A stretch of 64,000 bases of DNA from contig NZ_JBQJIK010000022.1 in NCBI RefSeq assembly GCF_052078665.1, positions 35,168-99,167 of the forward strand, written 5' to 3'. This DNA is from Inquilinus sp052078665. Lineage in GTDB: Bacteria > Pseudomonadota > Alphaproteobacteria > DSM-16000 > Inquilinaceae. The notes under the pieces are model-generated. The model made no database searches. It had not been told where the DNA came from and saw only the letters and a program-made list of their open reading frames with translations. Shown one piece after another: positions 1 to 7,346 of the stretch; the first letter of the stretch is position 1; each line of letters opens with the position of its first letter. Made by a program: the position numbers and the translations under genes.

Positions 1-63
1 GATGGTCTTCACCGCGCGCAGGATGCCGCGGAGAGTGGCATCGTCGTAGCGCTCGTGGTCCAT
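1..63 (-). CDS. CoA-binding domain protein, 5' end only
   Basis: Only the first 21 codons are inside the window; the gene runs off the left edge. The N-terminus MDHERYDDATLRGILRAV followed by KTI resembles the start of small YccU-type CoA-binding (Rossmann) proteins, where a glycine-rich nucleotide-binding loop normally follows directly. It starts 7 bp after the stop of the upstream crotonase gene on the same strand, so the two are probably co-transcribed. The family assignment rests on a short stretch and is moderate. Confidence 0.6.
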   Translation of the reverse strand, partial: MDHERYDDATLRGILRAVKTI

Positions 64-70
64 TCCGGTC

Positions 71-883
71 TCAGCGCCCCTGCCAGACGGGCGGGCGCTT
101 CTCGAGGAAGGCGTCGATGCCTTCCTCGGCGTCGCGGGCCAGCATGTTCCGCACCATCACCTCGCTCGCATATTCATAGGCGCCCTGCAGCCCCAGCTCG
201 GCCTGCTCGTAGAAGGCCTCCTTGCCGATGGCCAGCGTCAGCGGCGATTTCGCCGCGATCTGCCGGGCCAGGGCCAGCGTCTCCTCGGCCAGCCGGGCGG
301 CCGGCACCACCCGGTTGACCAGGCCCAGCTCGCGCGCGCGGTCGGCGGTCACGGCGTCGCCGGTCAGCAGCATCTCCATCGCCGGCTTGCGGCCGACCGC
401 ACGCGACAGGGCGACCATGGGGGTGGAGCAGAACAGGCCGATATTGACGCCGGGCGTGGCGAAGCGCGCCTCTTCCGCGGCGACGGCCAGGTCGCAGCTG
501 GCGACCAGCTGGCAGCCGGCCGCGGTCGCCATGCCCTGCACCTGGGCGATCACCGGCTTGGGCAGCCGGGTGATCGCCAGCATCAGGGCCGAGCACTCGG
601 CGAAGACACGCTCGTAATGCTCGCGGCCCGGGTCGGCGCGCAGCTCCTTCAGGTCGTGGCCGGCGCAGAAGGCCGGGCCGGCGGCGGCCAGGATCACCAC
701 CTTGACCGACTCGTCCTGCCGGATCGCCTGCAGCTCGGTCTCCAGCGCCAGCATCAGCGCCAGCGACAGGGCGTTGCGCGCCGCCGGGCGGTTCAGGGTC
801 AGCACGGCGATGCCGTCGGCATCCTGCCGCAGCAGCGGAGCATCCTCCGCCGGAGAGGCGGCGGGCAGCGGGTCGGCGGACAT
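71..883 (-). CDS. Enoyl-CoA hydratase/isomerase family protein, ECHDC3-like
   Basis: Crotonase-fold protein of 270 residues. The oxyanion-hole segment AGHDLKEL is at residues 74-81, and the C-terminus GIDAFLEKRPPVW is typical of the ECHDC3 branch. The two glutamates that act as acid and base in true enoyl-CoA hydratases are not present: the first position reads GCQL (Gln125) and the second PGVNIG (Gly145). Hydration of enoyl-CoA is therefore doubtful; an acyl-CoA substrate is still likely from the fold. It precedes the CoA-binding protein gene by 7 bp and is divergent from the thioesterase at 1006, which suggests a small acyl-CoA locus. Confidence 0.88.
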   Translation of the reverse strand: MSADPLPAASPAEDAPLLRQDADGIAVLTLNRPAARNALSLALMLALETELQAIRQDESVKVVILAAAGPAFCAGHDLKELRADPGREHYERVFAECSALMLAITRLPKPVIAQVQGMATAAGCQLVASCDLAVAAEEARFATPGVNIGLFCSTPMVALSRAVGRKPAMEMLLTGDAVTADRARELGLVNRVVPAARLAEETLALARQIAAKSPLTLAIGKEAFYEQAELGLQGAYEYASEVMVRNMLARDAEEGIDAFLEKRPPVWQGR

Positions 884-1005
884 GGCGGTTCCTCGGGTCC
901 GGGCGGTGCGGACGCACTCTACCCCGGCGGTCGCCGGATGAAACAGCCCTTGCCGGACCCCGTATGCGCATCCCTACTGACAGGAATGTGAGAGGGAGGG
1001 TGGCG

Positions 1006-1428
1006 ATGCAGCCGGCGATCGAGGCCGAGGCGGTGGAGGCGATCATCCGCGACGGCGTGCCGCTGATCGGCGCCTTCGGGGTGACGGTCACGGCGCTGGG
1101 GGCGGGCACGGCGACGCTGGTGATGCCCTGCCGCGAGGATTTCGTGCGGCCGGGCGGCACCATCACCGGCCCGGCCCTGTTCGGCCTGGCCGATGTGGCG
1201 CTCTACGCCGCGGTGCTCAGCCGGGTCGGCCGGGTCGAACTGGCGGTGACCACCTCGATGGCGATCAACTTCCTGCGCCGCCCGGCCCTGGTGCCGGTGA
1301 TCGCCGAGGCCCGCCTGCTCAAGCTCGGCAAGCGCCTGGCCTATGGCGAGGTGCTGCTGTTCTCCGAGGGCGAGCCGGAGCCGGTGGCGCACGCCACCGG
1401 CACCTATTCGATCCCGCCGCCCGGGTGA
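1006..1428 (+). CDS. PaaI-type hot-dog thioesterase
   Basis: A 140-residue single hot-dog domain protein. The segment GPALFGLADVALYAAV fits the central hot-dog helix, and TTSMAINFLRRP fits the strand after it, as in PaaI/YbgC-like acyl-CoA thioesterases. An in-frame ATG exists at 964, but the ATG at 1006 has a purine-rich AGAGGGAGG ribosome binding site just upstream and gives the usual family length, so 1006 is preferred. It is divergent from the crotonase-like gene, with 122 bp between the starts. The acyl substrate cannot be told. Confidence 0.85.
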   Translation: MQPAIEAEAVEAIIRDGVPLIGAFGVTVTALGAGTATLVMPCREDFVRPGGTITGPALFGLADVALYAAVLSRVGRVELAVTTSMAINFLRRPALVPVIAEARLLKLGKRLAYGEVLLFSEGEPEPVAHATGTYSIPPPG

Positions 1429-1435
1429 CGAACCG

Positions 1436-3283
1436 CTACAGCACGAAGTCGCCGGCCTGGAGCGCGAGGGCCCTCGTCAGCACGATGTGGAAGTCGGAGG
1501 CGCCGTCGCCGTTCACGTCGCCGGCGATGGTGGTGGTGGAGCCCGATACCGCATAGCGCAGCTGCCCGGCGACATGGCCGAAGCCGGCCGCACCGATGAA
1601 GCTGAAGGCTTGGTCGCCGGCCGCCGTGGTTCTGGCGTCGATGATCGAAAGGTCGATCCTGTCGCCCTGCGACCGGGTGAAGTCGGTGATCCGGTCGGCA
1701 TTCGCGCCGACGGCGCTGTACGACGCGGAGGAGAAGGCGAAGCGGTCGGCGCCGGCGCCGCCGGCCAGGGTGTCCCGCCCGGCCCAGCCGTTCAGCACAT
1801 TGGCGCCACCGTCGCCTGTGATGGTGTCGTTCCCGGCCGAACCGGTGATGTTCTCGATGCCGGTGTAGACGTCGCCGAGCGCCTCGCCAGACGATCCGAC
1901 CCGGACGCCCAGATTGACCGTGACGCCGGCCGCCGCCGTCGCATAGGAGGCGGTGTCCAGTCCGGTGCCGCCGTCCAGGGAATCCGCGCCGCCGCCGCCG
2001 CGAAGCACGTCGTTGCCGCCTTCGCCGCGCAACGTGTTGGCGCCGGCACTGCCGGTCAGCAGATCCGCGCCCTGGCTGCCGGTGATGTGCTCGATGCCGA
2101 AATAGGTGTCGCCTTGGGCATAGCCGCCGGCGCCTTGGCCGGTCGCGAGGTTGGCGGTGACGCCCGTGGCGCTCTCCCAATAGGTCGCCGTGTCGGCACC
2201 GTTGCCGCCGTCCAGCCGGTCGGCGCCCGATCCGCCCCGCAGGACATCGTCGCCGTCGAATCCGAAAAGCCTGTCGTTGCCGGCCAGGCCCGACAGCACA
2301 TTGTTGCCGATCCCGCCCGAGATGGAATTGGCCAGGCCGTTGCCCGTGCCCGACAGGTTGAGGCCGAGGGCATATTCCACCAGGACGAGATTCTCGATCG
2401 CTTCGAAACCGGCGAGCGACAGCGACAGCGACAGCGAGCCTTCGATCCCGTCGATGCCGCCGTCGGCATACTCCCTGATCTCGTCGAGAAACACGCCGGC
2501 CGGGGAGAAGTCTTGCGCGCCGACGACATAGACGTCGCCATCGGCGCCGCCGTCGAGATAGTCGACCCCGCTGCCGCCGATCAGGCGGTCGGATCCGGCG
2601 TCGCCATAGAGCCGATCGTCGCCCGCGCCGCCCGCGATCGTGTCGTTTCCTTCGTCGCCGGAGCAGTTGTCCTCGTCGTCACCGCCGTCGACCTGGTCGC
2701 TTCCCGCGCCGGCGCGGATCTCGTCGTCACCCGAACCGCCGTAAAGCTGGTCGTTGCCCACGGCAAGGCGATAGACGAAATCGTCGCCGGAGCCGCCATC
2801 CATGTAGTTCGTGCCGTCTCCGTCGGAGCGCAGGTAGTCATCGTCGCCGCCGCCGTAGATGTAGGTCGTCAGGCCGGCTGCGGTATTGTGGCCGACATAG
2901 ATATTGTCGTTTCCGGCATCTCCGGAATACACACCTGAATCGCCTCTCCTGTCGTCGATGTAGTCGTCGCCATAGCCGCCATAGAGCTGGTCGTTGCCGC
3001 TGTAACCGTCGATGTAGTCGTCGCCGTAGTCGCCGTAGAGCTTATCGTTGCCGTCATTGGAGTCGCCGTAGGAGGTGCCGCCGTCGAGATCGTCGTCGCC
3101 GTAGCCGCCATGGATCGTGTCGTCGCCGAGGTCGCCGTACAGATAGTCGTCGCCGTAGCCGCCGTTGATCAGGTCGGCGCCGGAATCGCCCCGAACGAAG
3201 TCGTCGTCGCCATAGGCGTTGATTTCGTCGTCGTTTACGGTTCCGTTCAGGATGTCCTTATTGCCGGTGCCATTGATCGCCAT
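1436..3283 (-). CDS. RTX calcium-binding repeat protein
   Basis: Protein of 615 residues made mostly of hemolysin-type repeats (GGxGxDxxx class) that bind calcium in a parallel beta-roll. Residues 1-250 carry an unusual acid- and tyrosine-rich version (YGDDYLYGDLGDDTIHGG type). Residues 250-320 hold a SLSLSLSLAGFEAIENLVL segment, then two related blocks of about 100 residues (GADTATYWESATG and GLDTASYATAAAG). The last 100 residues (DRITDFTRSQGDRIDLS) match the serralysin-type C-terminal domain that carries the uncleaved type I secretion signal. No N-terminal signal peptide and no catalytic domain are visible, and no type I exporter is nearby. It is probably a secreted structural or matrix protein. 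Confidence 0.88.
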   Translation of the reverse strand: MAINGTGNKDILNGTVNDDEINAYGDDDFVRGDSGADLINGGYGDDYLYGDLGDDTIHGGYGDDDLDGGTSYGDSNDGNDKLYGDYGDDYIDGYSGNDQLYGGYGDDYIDDRRGDSGVYSGDAGNDNIYVGHNTAAGLTTYIYGGGDDDYLRSDGDGTNYMDGGSGDDFVYRLAVGNDQLYGGSGDDEIRAGAGSDQVDGGDDEDNCSGDEGNDTIAGGAGDDRLYGDAGSDRLIGGSGVDYLDGGADGDVYVVGAQDFSPAGVFLDEIREYADGGIDGIEGSLSLSLSLAGFEAIENLVLVEYALGLNLSGTGNGLANSISGGIGNNVLSGLAGNDRLFGFDGDDVLRGGSGADRLDGGNGADTATYWESATGVTANLATGQGAGGYAQGDTYFGIEHITGSQGADLLTGSAGANTLRGEGGNDVLRGGGGADSLDGGTGLDTASYATAAAGVTVNLGVRVGSSGEALGDVYTGIENITGSAGNDTITGDGGANVLNGWAGRDTLAGGAGADRFAFSSASYSAVGANADRITDFTRSQGDRIDLSIIDARTTAAGDQAFSFIGAAGFGHVAGQLRYAVSGSTTTIAGDVNGDGASDFHIVLTRALALQAGDFVL

Positions 3284-3470
3284 GTCAGCCTTCCTACTCG
3301 TCCTTGTTTCCGCAGATTTCAGTCAGCGTGCCACGGCCCGACGGCGGCGGCGTCATCTGAACAGGGGATGCGCAGCGATAAAAAATATGCGGCGGTGGAG
3401 GTTCGTCCGGCTCGGACCGGCCGTCTGGCGAGGACGGGCCGGCGAACCAAGCCGCGGGCGGCTTACGGCG

Positions 3471-3488
3471 ACGGTATAATGATACCGT
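3471..3488. promoter_or_regulatory. Perfect palindrome, candidate operator
   Basis: ACGGTAT and ATACCGT form a 7-bp perfect dyad around AATG. It lies 187 bp upstream of the RTX start and 137 bp upstream of rplM. The position suits a transcription factor site, more likely for the RTX gene. The regulator is unknown. Confidence 0.4.
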
Positions 3489-3524
3489 TCTGCTAACATA
3501 CTGCCGGATCGACGCTTTTTTCCG

Positions 3525-3553
3525 TTGACGGCGGCAGCTCCGGCGCGTAGACA
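3525..3553 (+). promoter_or_regulatory. Probable sigma70 promoter of rplM-rpsI
   Basis: TTGACG (3525-3530) and TAGACA (3548-3553) are separated by exactly 17 bp. They lie about 75 bp upstream of the rplM start, as expected for a vegetative promoter of a ribosomal protein operon. Confidence 0.5.
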
Positions 3554-3625
3554 GCCGCCTCTCGCCGGGCCCCTCCCCAGGGTGGCCGGCGGCATCCGTT
3601 CCCGACCCTCGATCAAGGGCCCGTC

Positions 3626-4084
3626 ATGAAGACATATTCCGCCAAGCCCGCCGAGGTGGAGAAGAAGTGGATCGTGGTCGACGCCGACGGCGTCGTTCTC
3701 GGTCGGCTCGCCAGCATCATCGCGATGCGCCTTCGCGGCAAGCACAAGACCATCTTCACCCCGCACGTCGACACCGGCGACAACGTCATCGTCGTCAATG
3801 CCGAGAAGGTCCGCCTGACCGGCAACAAGCGCCAGGACAGCATCTTCTACTGGCACACCGGCTATGCCGGCGGCATCAAGGGCCGGTCCAAGGGCCAGAT
3901 CCTCGATGGCGCCCATCCGGAGCGTGTGATCGAGAAGGCGGTCGAGCGCATGATCACCCGCGGCCCGCTGGGCCGGAAGGTCATGGGCAACCTCAAGGTC
4001 TATGCCGGTGCGGCGCATCCGCACGAGGCGCAGCAGCCCGAGGTGCTGGACGTCGCTGCCATGAATCCGAAGAACAAGAGGTAA
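3626..4084 (+). CDS. rplM: 50S ribosomal protein L13
   Basis: Protein of 152 residues matching L13 over its full length: N-terminal KTYSAKPAEVEKKWIVVDA, central VLGRLASIIAMRLRGKHK, and the YYWHTGY-like segment FYWHTGYAGGIKGRS. L13 is an early assembly protein of the large ribosomal subunit. It is followed 4 bp later by rpsI, the standard bacterial rplM-rpsI operon. Confidence 0.98.
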   Translation: MKTYSAKPAEVEKKWIVVDADGVVLGRLASIIAMRLRGKHKTIFTPHVDTGDNVIVVNAEKVRLTGNKRQDSIFYWHTGYAGGIKGRSKGQILDGAHPERVIEKAVERMITRGPLGRKVMGNLKVYAGAAHPHEAQQPEVLDVAAMNPKNKR

Positions 4085-4088
4085 GGCC

Positions 4089-4565
4089 GTGGCCGATCTG
4101 CAGTCCCTCTCCGATCTGAAGCCGACCCTCGAAGGCGCCGTGGCCGAGGCCGCGCCGGTGGCGCCGAAGCGCGACGCCCAGGGCCGCTCCTACGGCACCG
4201 GCCGCCGCAAGAACGCGGTCGCCCGCGTCTGGATCAAGCCCGGCACCGGCAAGGTCACCGTCAACGGCCACGACCAGGAGGTCTACTTCGCCCGCCCGGT
4301 GCTGCGCATGCTGCTGAAGCAGCCGTTCGAGGTGTGCGACCGGTCGTACCAGTTCGACGTCGTCTGCACCGTCAAGGGCGGTGGCCTCTCCGGCCAGGCC
4401 GGCGCGGTCCGCCATGGCCTCAGCCGCGCGCTGGAGCACTACGAGCCGACCCTGCGCCCGACGCTCAAGGCCCACGGCTTCCTGACCCGCGACTCGCGCG
4501 TGGTCGAGCGCAAGAAGTACGGCAAGTCCGGCGCCCGCAAGAGCTTCCAGTTCTCCAAGCGCTGA
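4089..4565 (+). CDS. rpsI: 30S ribosomal protein S9
   Basis: Protein of 158 residues starting with GTG. The first 30 or so residues form a variable alphaproteobacterial extension. The S9 core begins at GRSYGTGRRKNAVARVW and ends with the basic tail KSFQFSKR, whose terminal arginine reaches the tRNA anticodon in the P site. It is the second gene of the rplM-rpsI operon, with an intrinsic terminator 27 bp after the stop. Confidence 0.98.
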   Translation: MADLQSLSDLKPTLEGAVAEAAPVAPKRDAQGRSYGTGRRKNAVARVWIKPGTGKVTVNGHDQEVYFARPVLRMLLKQPFEVCDRSYQFDVVCTVKGGGLSGQAGAVRHGLSRALEHYEPTLRPTLKAHGFLTRDSRVVERKKYGKSGARKSFQFSKR

Positions 4566-5397
4566 TCCGCACGTCGGATCCAATGTTCGGAAAGGGTCGC
4601 CTTCGGGCGCCCCTTTTTCGTTCCGGGGGTCGCCTTCGGGGCGAGGGCGTGGTCGCGACCAGGGTCGGGGTCACCACGGCCGGTCCGGCGGGGGCGGCGA
4701 CGGTCGTCGCCACGGTCGGGATCACCGCCGGCTTGGTCGGCTGGATGGCGGTGACGCCGGCGAAGCGGCGGCCGTAATCGCTGATCCGCACGCCGTTGTC
4801 GTCGGCCGGGTCGTAGGCGCCGGCGGTGGCGATGAAGCGCTCGGTCCCGTCCGGCCCGCCCAGATGCATCATGGCGCGCAGCCCGTCCCAGGTGATCGGC
4901 ACGCCGGCGACATAGCCGCCGATGCGCCGGTTCAGGCCGCGCTGCGCGATCTCGCGGTCGAGATGGGCGAGGTGCAGGCGGAAGGCCGCGATCTGCGCCG
5001 CAGGCGTGTCCAGGTAGTCGCCGATCGACCGGACCCCGGGATAGCCCGGGATGTGGAAGCTGCCGCGCCAGCGGTTGCGCGTGTCCTCGGCCGTCAGCTT
5101 CTCGCCCGGGTCGTAGATGCCGGCGATCGCCGCCGCCGATTCGCCGAGCTGGAACAGCCCGGCATAGCCGCCCTTGTTCATCTGCAGCGGGTCGTGGCTG
5201 CTCTCGGCCGCGGCCAGCAGCTCGGCGAAGGCGTGGTCGCCGGAATGCGGGATGTCCGAATCGATCGGGAAGGCGGGGCTGAGCGGCGGGGCGGAGACAG
5301 CCAGATCCGGCGCCGGGGGATGGCTGGCCGGCGCGGCCGTCATCAGCAGGCTGCCGGCGACGATGGCCAGCACGGCGTTGCGTCGCGATGAGGTCAT
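4465..5397 (-). CDS. Exported lytic-transglycosylase-like protein
   Basis: Open frame of 310 residues with an N-terminal Sec signal (RRNAVLAIVAGSLLMTAAPA). Residues 55-90 read FAELLAAAESSHDP then GLFQLGES, which resembles the ESS and FQ motifs of SLT-type murein transglycosylases, with Glu65 as possible catalytic acid. The middle (GLNRRIGGYVAGVPITWDGL and RAMMHLGG) looks folded. The C-terminus after about residue 215 becomes Pro/Arg/Ala rich; the last part is simply the complement of the rpsI terminator and the rpsI 3' end. The frame overlaps rpsI by 101 bp tail to tail. The original stop may have been lost. Confidence 0.65.
   Translation of the reverse strand: MTSSRRNAVLAIVAGSLLMTAAPASHPPAPDLAVSAPPLSPAFPIDSDIPHSGDHAFAELLAAAESSHDPLQMNKGGYAGLFQLGESAAAIAGIYDPGEKLTAEDTRNRWRGSFHIPGYPGVRSIGDYLDTPAAQIAAFRLHLAHLDREIAQRGLNRRIGGYVAGVPITWDGLRAMMHLGGPDGTERFIATAGAYDPADDNGVRISDYGRRFAGVTAIQPTKPAVIPTVATTVAAPAGPAVVTPTLVATTPSPRRRPPERKRGARRRPFPNIGSDVRISAWRTGSSCGRRTCRTSCARPRASRGSGSRGP
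4592..4619 (+). terminator. Intrinsic terminator of rplM-rpsI
   Basis: GGGTCGCC and GGCGCCCC pair around a TTCG tetraloop with one mismatch, and TTTTT follows. The hairpin lies inside the 3' part of the convergent gene on the minus strand. Confidence 0.75.
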
Positions 5398-5496
5398 CCG
5401 ATCGCCGCTCTGGTGGGGTCCGCGGCCCGCATGGTGCCGGCCGAAGCGGGGCGAGGCAAGCAGACTTTGCCGGGTGGGACAGTGTGACTCAGACGC

Positions 5497-6051
5497 TCAG
5501 CGTCCGCCCGGGCTGACGACCTTGACGAAGCGCACCGGCCCGCCCTCGGCGCGATAGGCGTAGGGCCGGTCGCTGGCCAGGCGCAGCGCATGGCCGGCGG
5601 GGGCGGTCAGGGCGGCGCCGTCGACCTCCAGCACCAGCGTCCCTTCGATCACCTGGATCAGCTCGACCGTCCCGGCCGGGTCCGGGCTGGCGTCGTAGCG
5701 GGCGCCGGCCGCGAGCGCCCAGTCCCACAGCTCGGCCCGGCCGCCAGAGGCGACCAGGCGGGCGCTGCCGGCCTCGGTCTGCCACATCGTCGCGAACTCC
5801 CCGGGCGGGATCAGCCGGGCCGCAGCCGCCGCCTCGCCGCCCACCAGCTCGCCGAAGCCGATGCCGAGGGCGGTGGCGATCTCCGCCAGCGTGGCGATGC
5901 TCGGATTGGTCTCGGCCTTCTCGATCAGCGCCAGCATGCGGGGCGACACGCCGCTGCGCTCGGCCAGCGCCGCCTGGCTCAGGCCGCGCGACTGGCGCTC
6001 CTGCCGCAGCCGCCGGGCGATCCGCTGCAGCACCTCTTGCGACGATGTCAT
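5497..6051 (-). CDS. XRE family regulator with C-terminal cupin
   Basis: Protein of 184 residues. Residues 8-65 form a Cro/C1 helix-turn-helix (RGLSQAALAERSGVSPRML). Residues 105-180 form a small cupin barrel with the segment TVELIQVIEGTLVLEVDG. This is the SutR/PuuR-like layout, in which the cupin senses a small ligand. The gene is divergent from the aminotransferase at 6136, with 84 bp between starts, so that enzyme is the likely target. Confidence 0.9.
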   Translation of the reverse strand: MTSSQEVLQRIARRLRQERQSRGLSQAALAERSGVSPRMLALIEKAETNPSIATLAEIATALGIGFGELVGGEAAAAARLIPPGEFATMWQTEAGSARLVASGGRAELWDWALAAGARYDASPDPAGTVELIQVIEGTLVLEVDGAALTAPAGHALRLASDRPYAYRAEGGPVRFVKVVSPGGR

Positions 6052-6066
6052 CGGCGGTCACCTCGT

Positions 6067-6095
6067 TTGCATCTTGTTGCCGGTCGAGATGTAAT
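6067..6095 (+). promoter_or_regulatory. Putative promoter of the aminotransferase
   Basis: TTGCAT (6067-6072) and TGTAAT (6090-6095) are spaced by 17 bp in the divergent spacer. The A/T-rich core AATATATT at 6093-6100 is also a local palindrome where the XRE regulator could bind. Confidence 0.4.
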
Positions 6096-6135
6096 ATATT
6101 GCAGAACGCATGGCGACGGATTTCGGAGCGCGGCG

Positions 6136-7257
6136 ATGACCTTTCAGGCTTTCGAGCTCGAGCAGTGGCAGTCGGAGTGGGAGCACACGGTCGAGTACAA
6201 CCTTGCCGACAGTTCGGTGCGCTGCGCCGCGGTGCGCGAGGTGCTGGGGCCGGATGCGGTCGACCGGCTGCTCGACCAGGTACTGTTCTACCCGCAGGTC
6301 AACGGCACCGATGCGCTGCGGGCGCGGATCGCCGGGCTGTACCAGGGCGCCACGGCCGACCAGGTGCTGGTCACGGCCGGCGCGTCCGAGGCCAACCAGA
6401 TCCTGTGCCAGGCGCTGCTGTCGCCGGGCGACGAGATCGTGGTGATGGAGCCGGGCTATCGCCAAATCTGGGGCATCGCCCGCAACCTGAGCTGCACGGT
6501 GAAGAGCTTCCCGCTGCTGCCGGACGACGGCTGGCGGCCGGATCTCGACGCGCTCGAGGCCGCGGTCGGGCCGCGCACCCGGATGATCGCCATCGTCAAC
6601 CCGAACAACCCGACCGGCAGCATCCTGACGGCGGCGGAGGCGGCGCGGATCACCGCCATCGCCCGCAAGGCCGGCGCCTGGCTGCATGTCGACGAGGTCT
6701 ATCGCGGCACCGAGCGGCTGGCCGACACCGAGACGCCGAGCTTCTGGGGCGGCTACGAGCGCGTTGTGGTGGTCGGCAGCCTGTCCAAGGCCTATGGCCT
6801 GGCCGGGCTGCGAATCGGCTGGCTGGTCGGGCCGAAGGCGCTGGTCGAGGATGCGTGGCGCCGGCACGAATATGTCGTCATCGCCACCGCCGGCCCGTCG
6901 ATGCTGCTGGCCGAGCTGGCGCTGGAGCCGGCGACCCGCACCCGGCTGATGGCCCGGCAGCGCGAGCTGTCGCGGCGCGGCTGGGAGGGGCTGGAACGCT
7001 GGATCGGCGCCAACTCCGACCTGGTCTCGGCGGTGCCGCCGGCGGCCACGGCGCTGGGTTTCGTCCGGGTCCATCTCGACCTGTCCTCGGTCGCGGTGGC
7101 CAACGCCATCCGCCGTCGGTCCTCGGTGCTGGTGGCGCCGGGCGTGTATCTCGGCGCCGAGCATCACCTGCGCATCACCCATGGCTACGAGCACGCCCCG
7201 GCCGCGCTGGACCGCATTTCCACCGTGCTGCGGGACCTGAAGGCCGGGCGCGTCTGA
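6136..7257 (+). CDS. PLP-dependent aminotransferase class I/II
   Basis: Fold-type I PLP enzyme of 373 residues. NPNNPTG is at residues 155-161, the DEVY segment near 186-189, and SLSKAYGLAGLRIGW places the Schiff-base lysine at 218. The C-terminal arginine in EHHLRITHGYE would bind the substrate carboxylate. The start at 6136 is preferred because the protein begins with a natural MTFQAFELEQW and earlier in-frame starts lie over the divergent regulator. It is divergent from the XRE-cupin regulator, probably its repressor or activator. The amino-acid substrate is unknown; it is related to capreomycidine-synthase-like aminotransferases. Confidence 0.9.
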   Translation: MTFQAFELEQWQSEWEHTVEYNLADSSVRCAAVREVLGPDAVDRLLDQVLFYPQVNGTDALRARIAGLYQGATADQVLVTAGASEANQILCQALLSPGDEIVVMEPGYRQIWGIARNLSCTVKSFPLLPDDGWRPDLDALEAAVGPRTRMIAIVNPNNPTGSILTAAEAARITAIARKAGAWLHVDEVYRGTERLADTETPSFWGGYERVVVVGSLSKAYGLAGLRIGWLVGPKALVEDAWRRHEYVVIATAGPSMLLAELALEPATRTRLMARQRELSRRGWEGLERWIGANSDLVSAVPPAATALGFVRVHLDLSSVAVANAIRRRSSVLVAPGVYLGAEHHLRITHGYEHAPAALDRISTVLRDLKAGRV

Positions 7258-7346
7258 CGCAATCCGGAAATGACGGCGAAGCCGGTTCGGCCGGCCCCCG
7301 GAATGTGTTAAGTCATCGCTGACTCATTCTGACCGAGGGCAAGGCG

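Larger units (their letters stand above)
3284..3625. other. Divergent spacer between RTX gene and rplM
   Basis: A 342-bp non-coding stretch. It contains a perfect inverted repeat at 3471-3488 and a sigma70-like promoter for rplM at 3525-3553, both listed separately. No small gene with a convincing ribosome binding site was seen. Confidence 0.7.

Noticed and set aside
1343..2938. Plus-strand 531-codon open frame over the RTX gene
   Set aside because: Val/Ala/Gly-rich shadow of the Asp/Gly repeats; no domain and no sensible start.
1800..3270. Possible CRISPR-like or satellite repeats
   Set aside because: The periodic GGCGGC/GACGAC pattern is codon repetition of RTX nonapeptides in an intact frame. 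There are no identical repeats with unique spacers. The same applies to the autotransporter repeats at 57-64 kb. No CRISPR array was seen.
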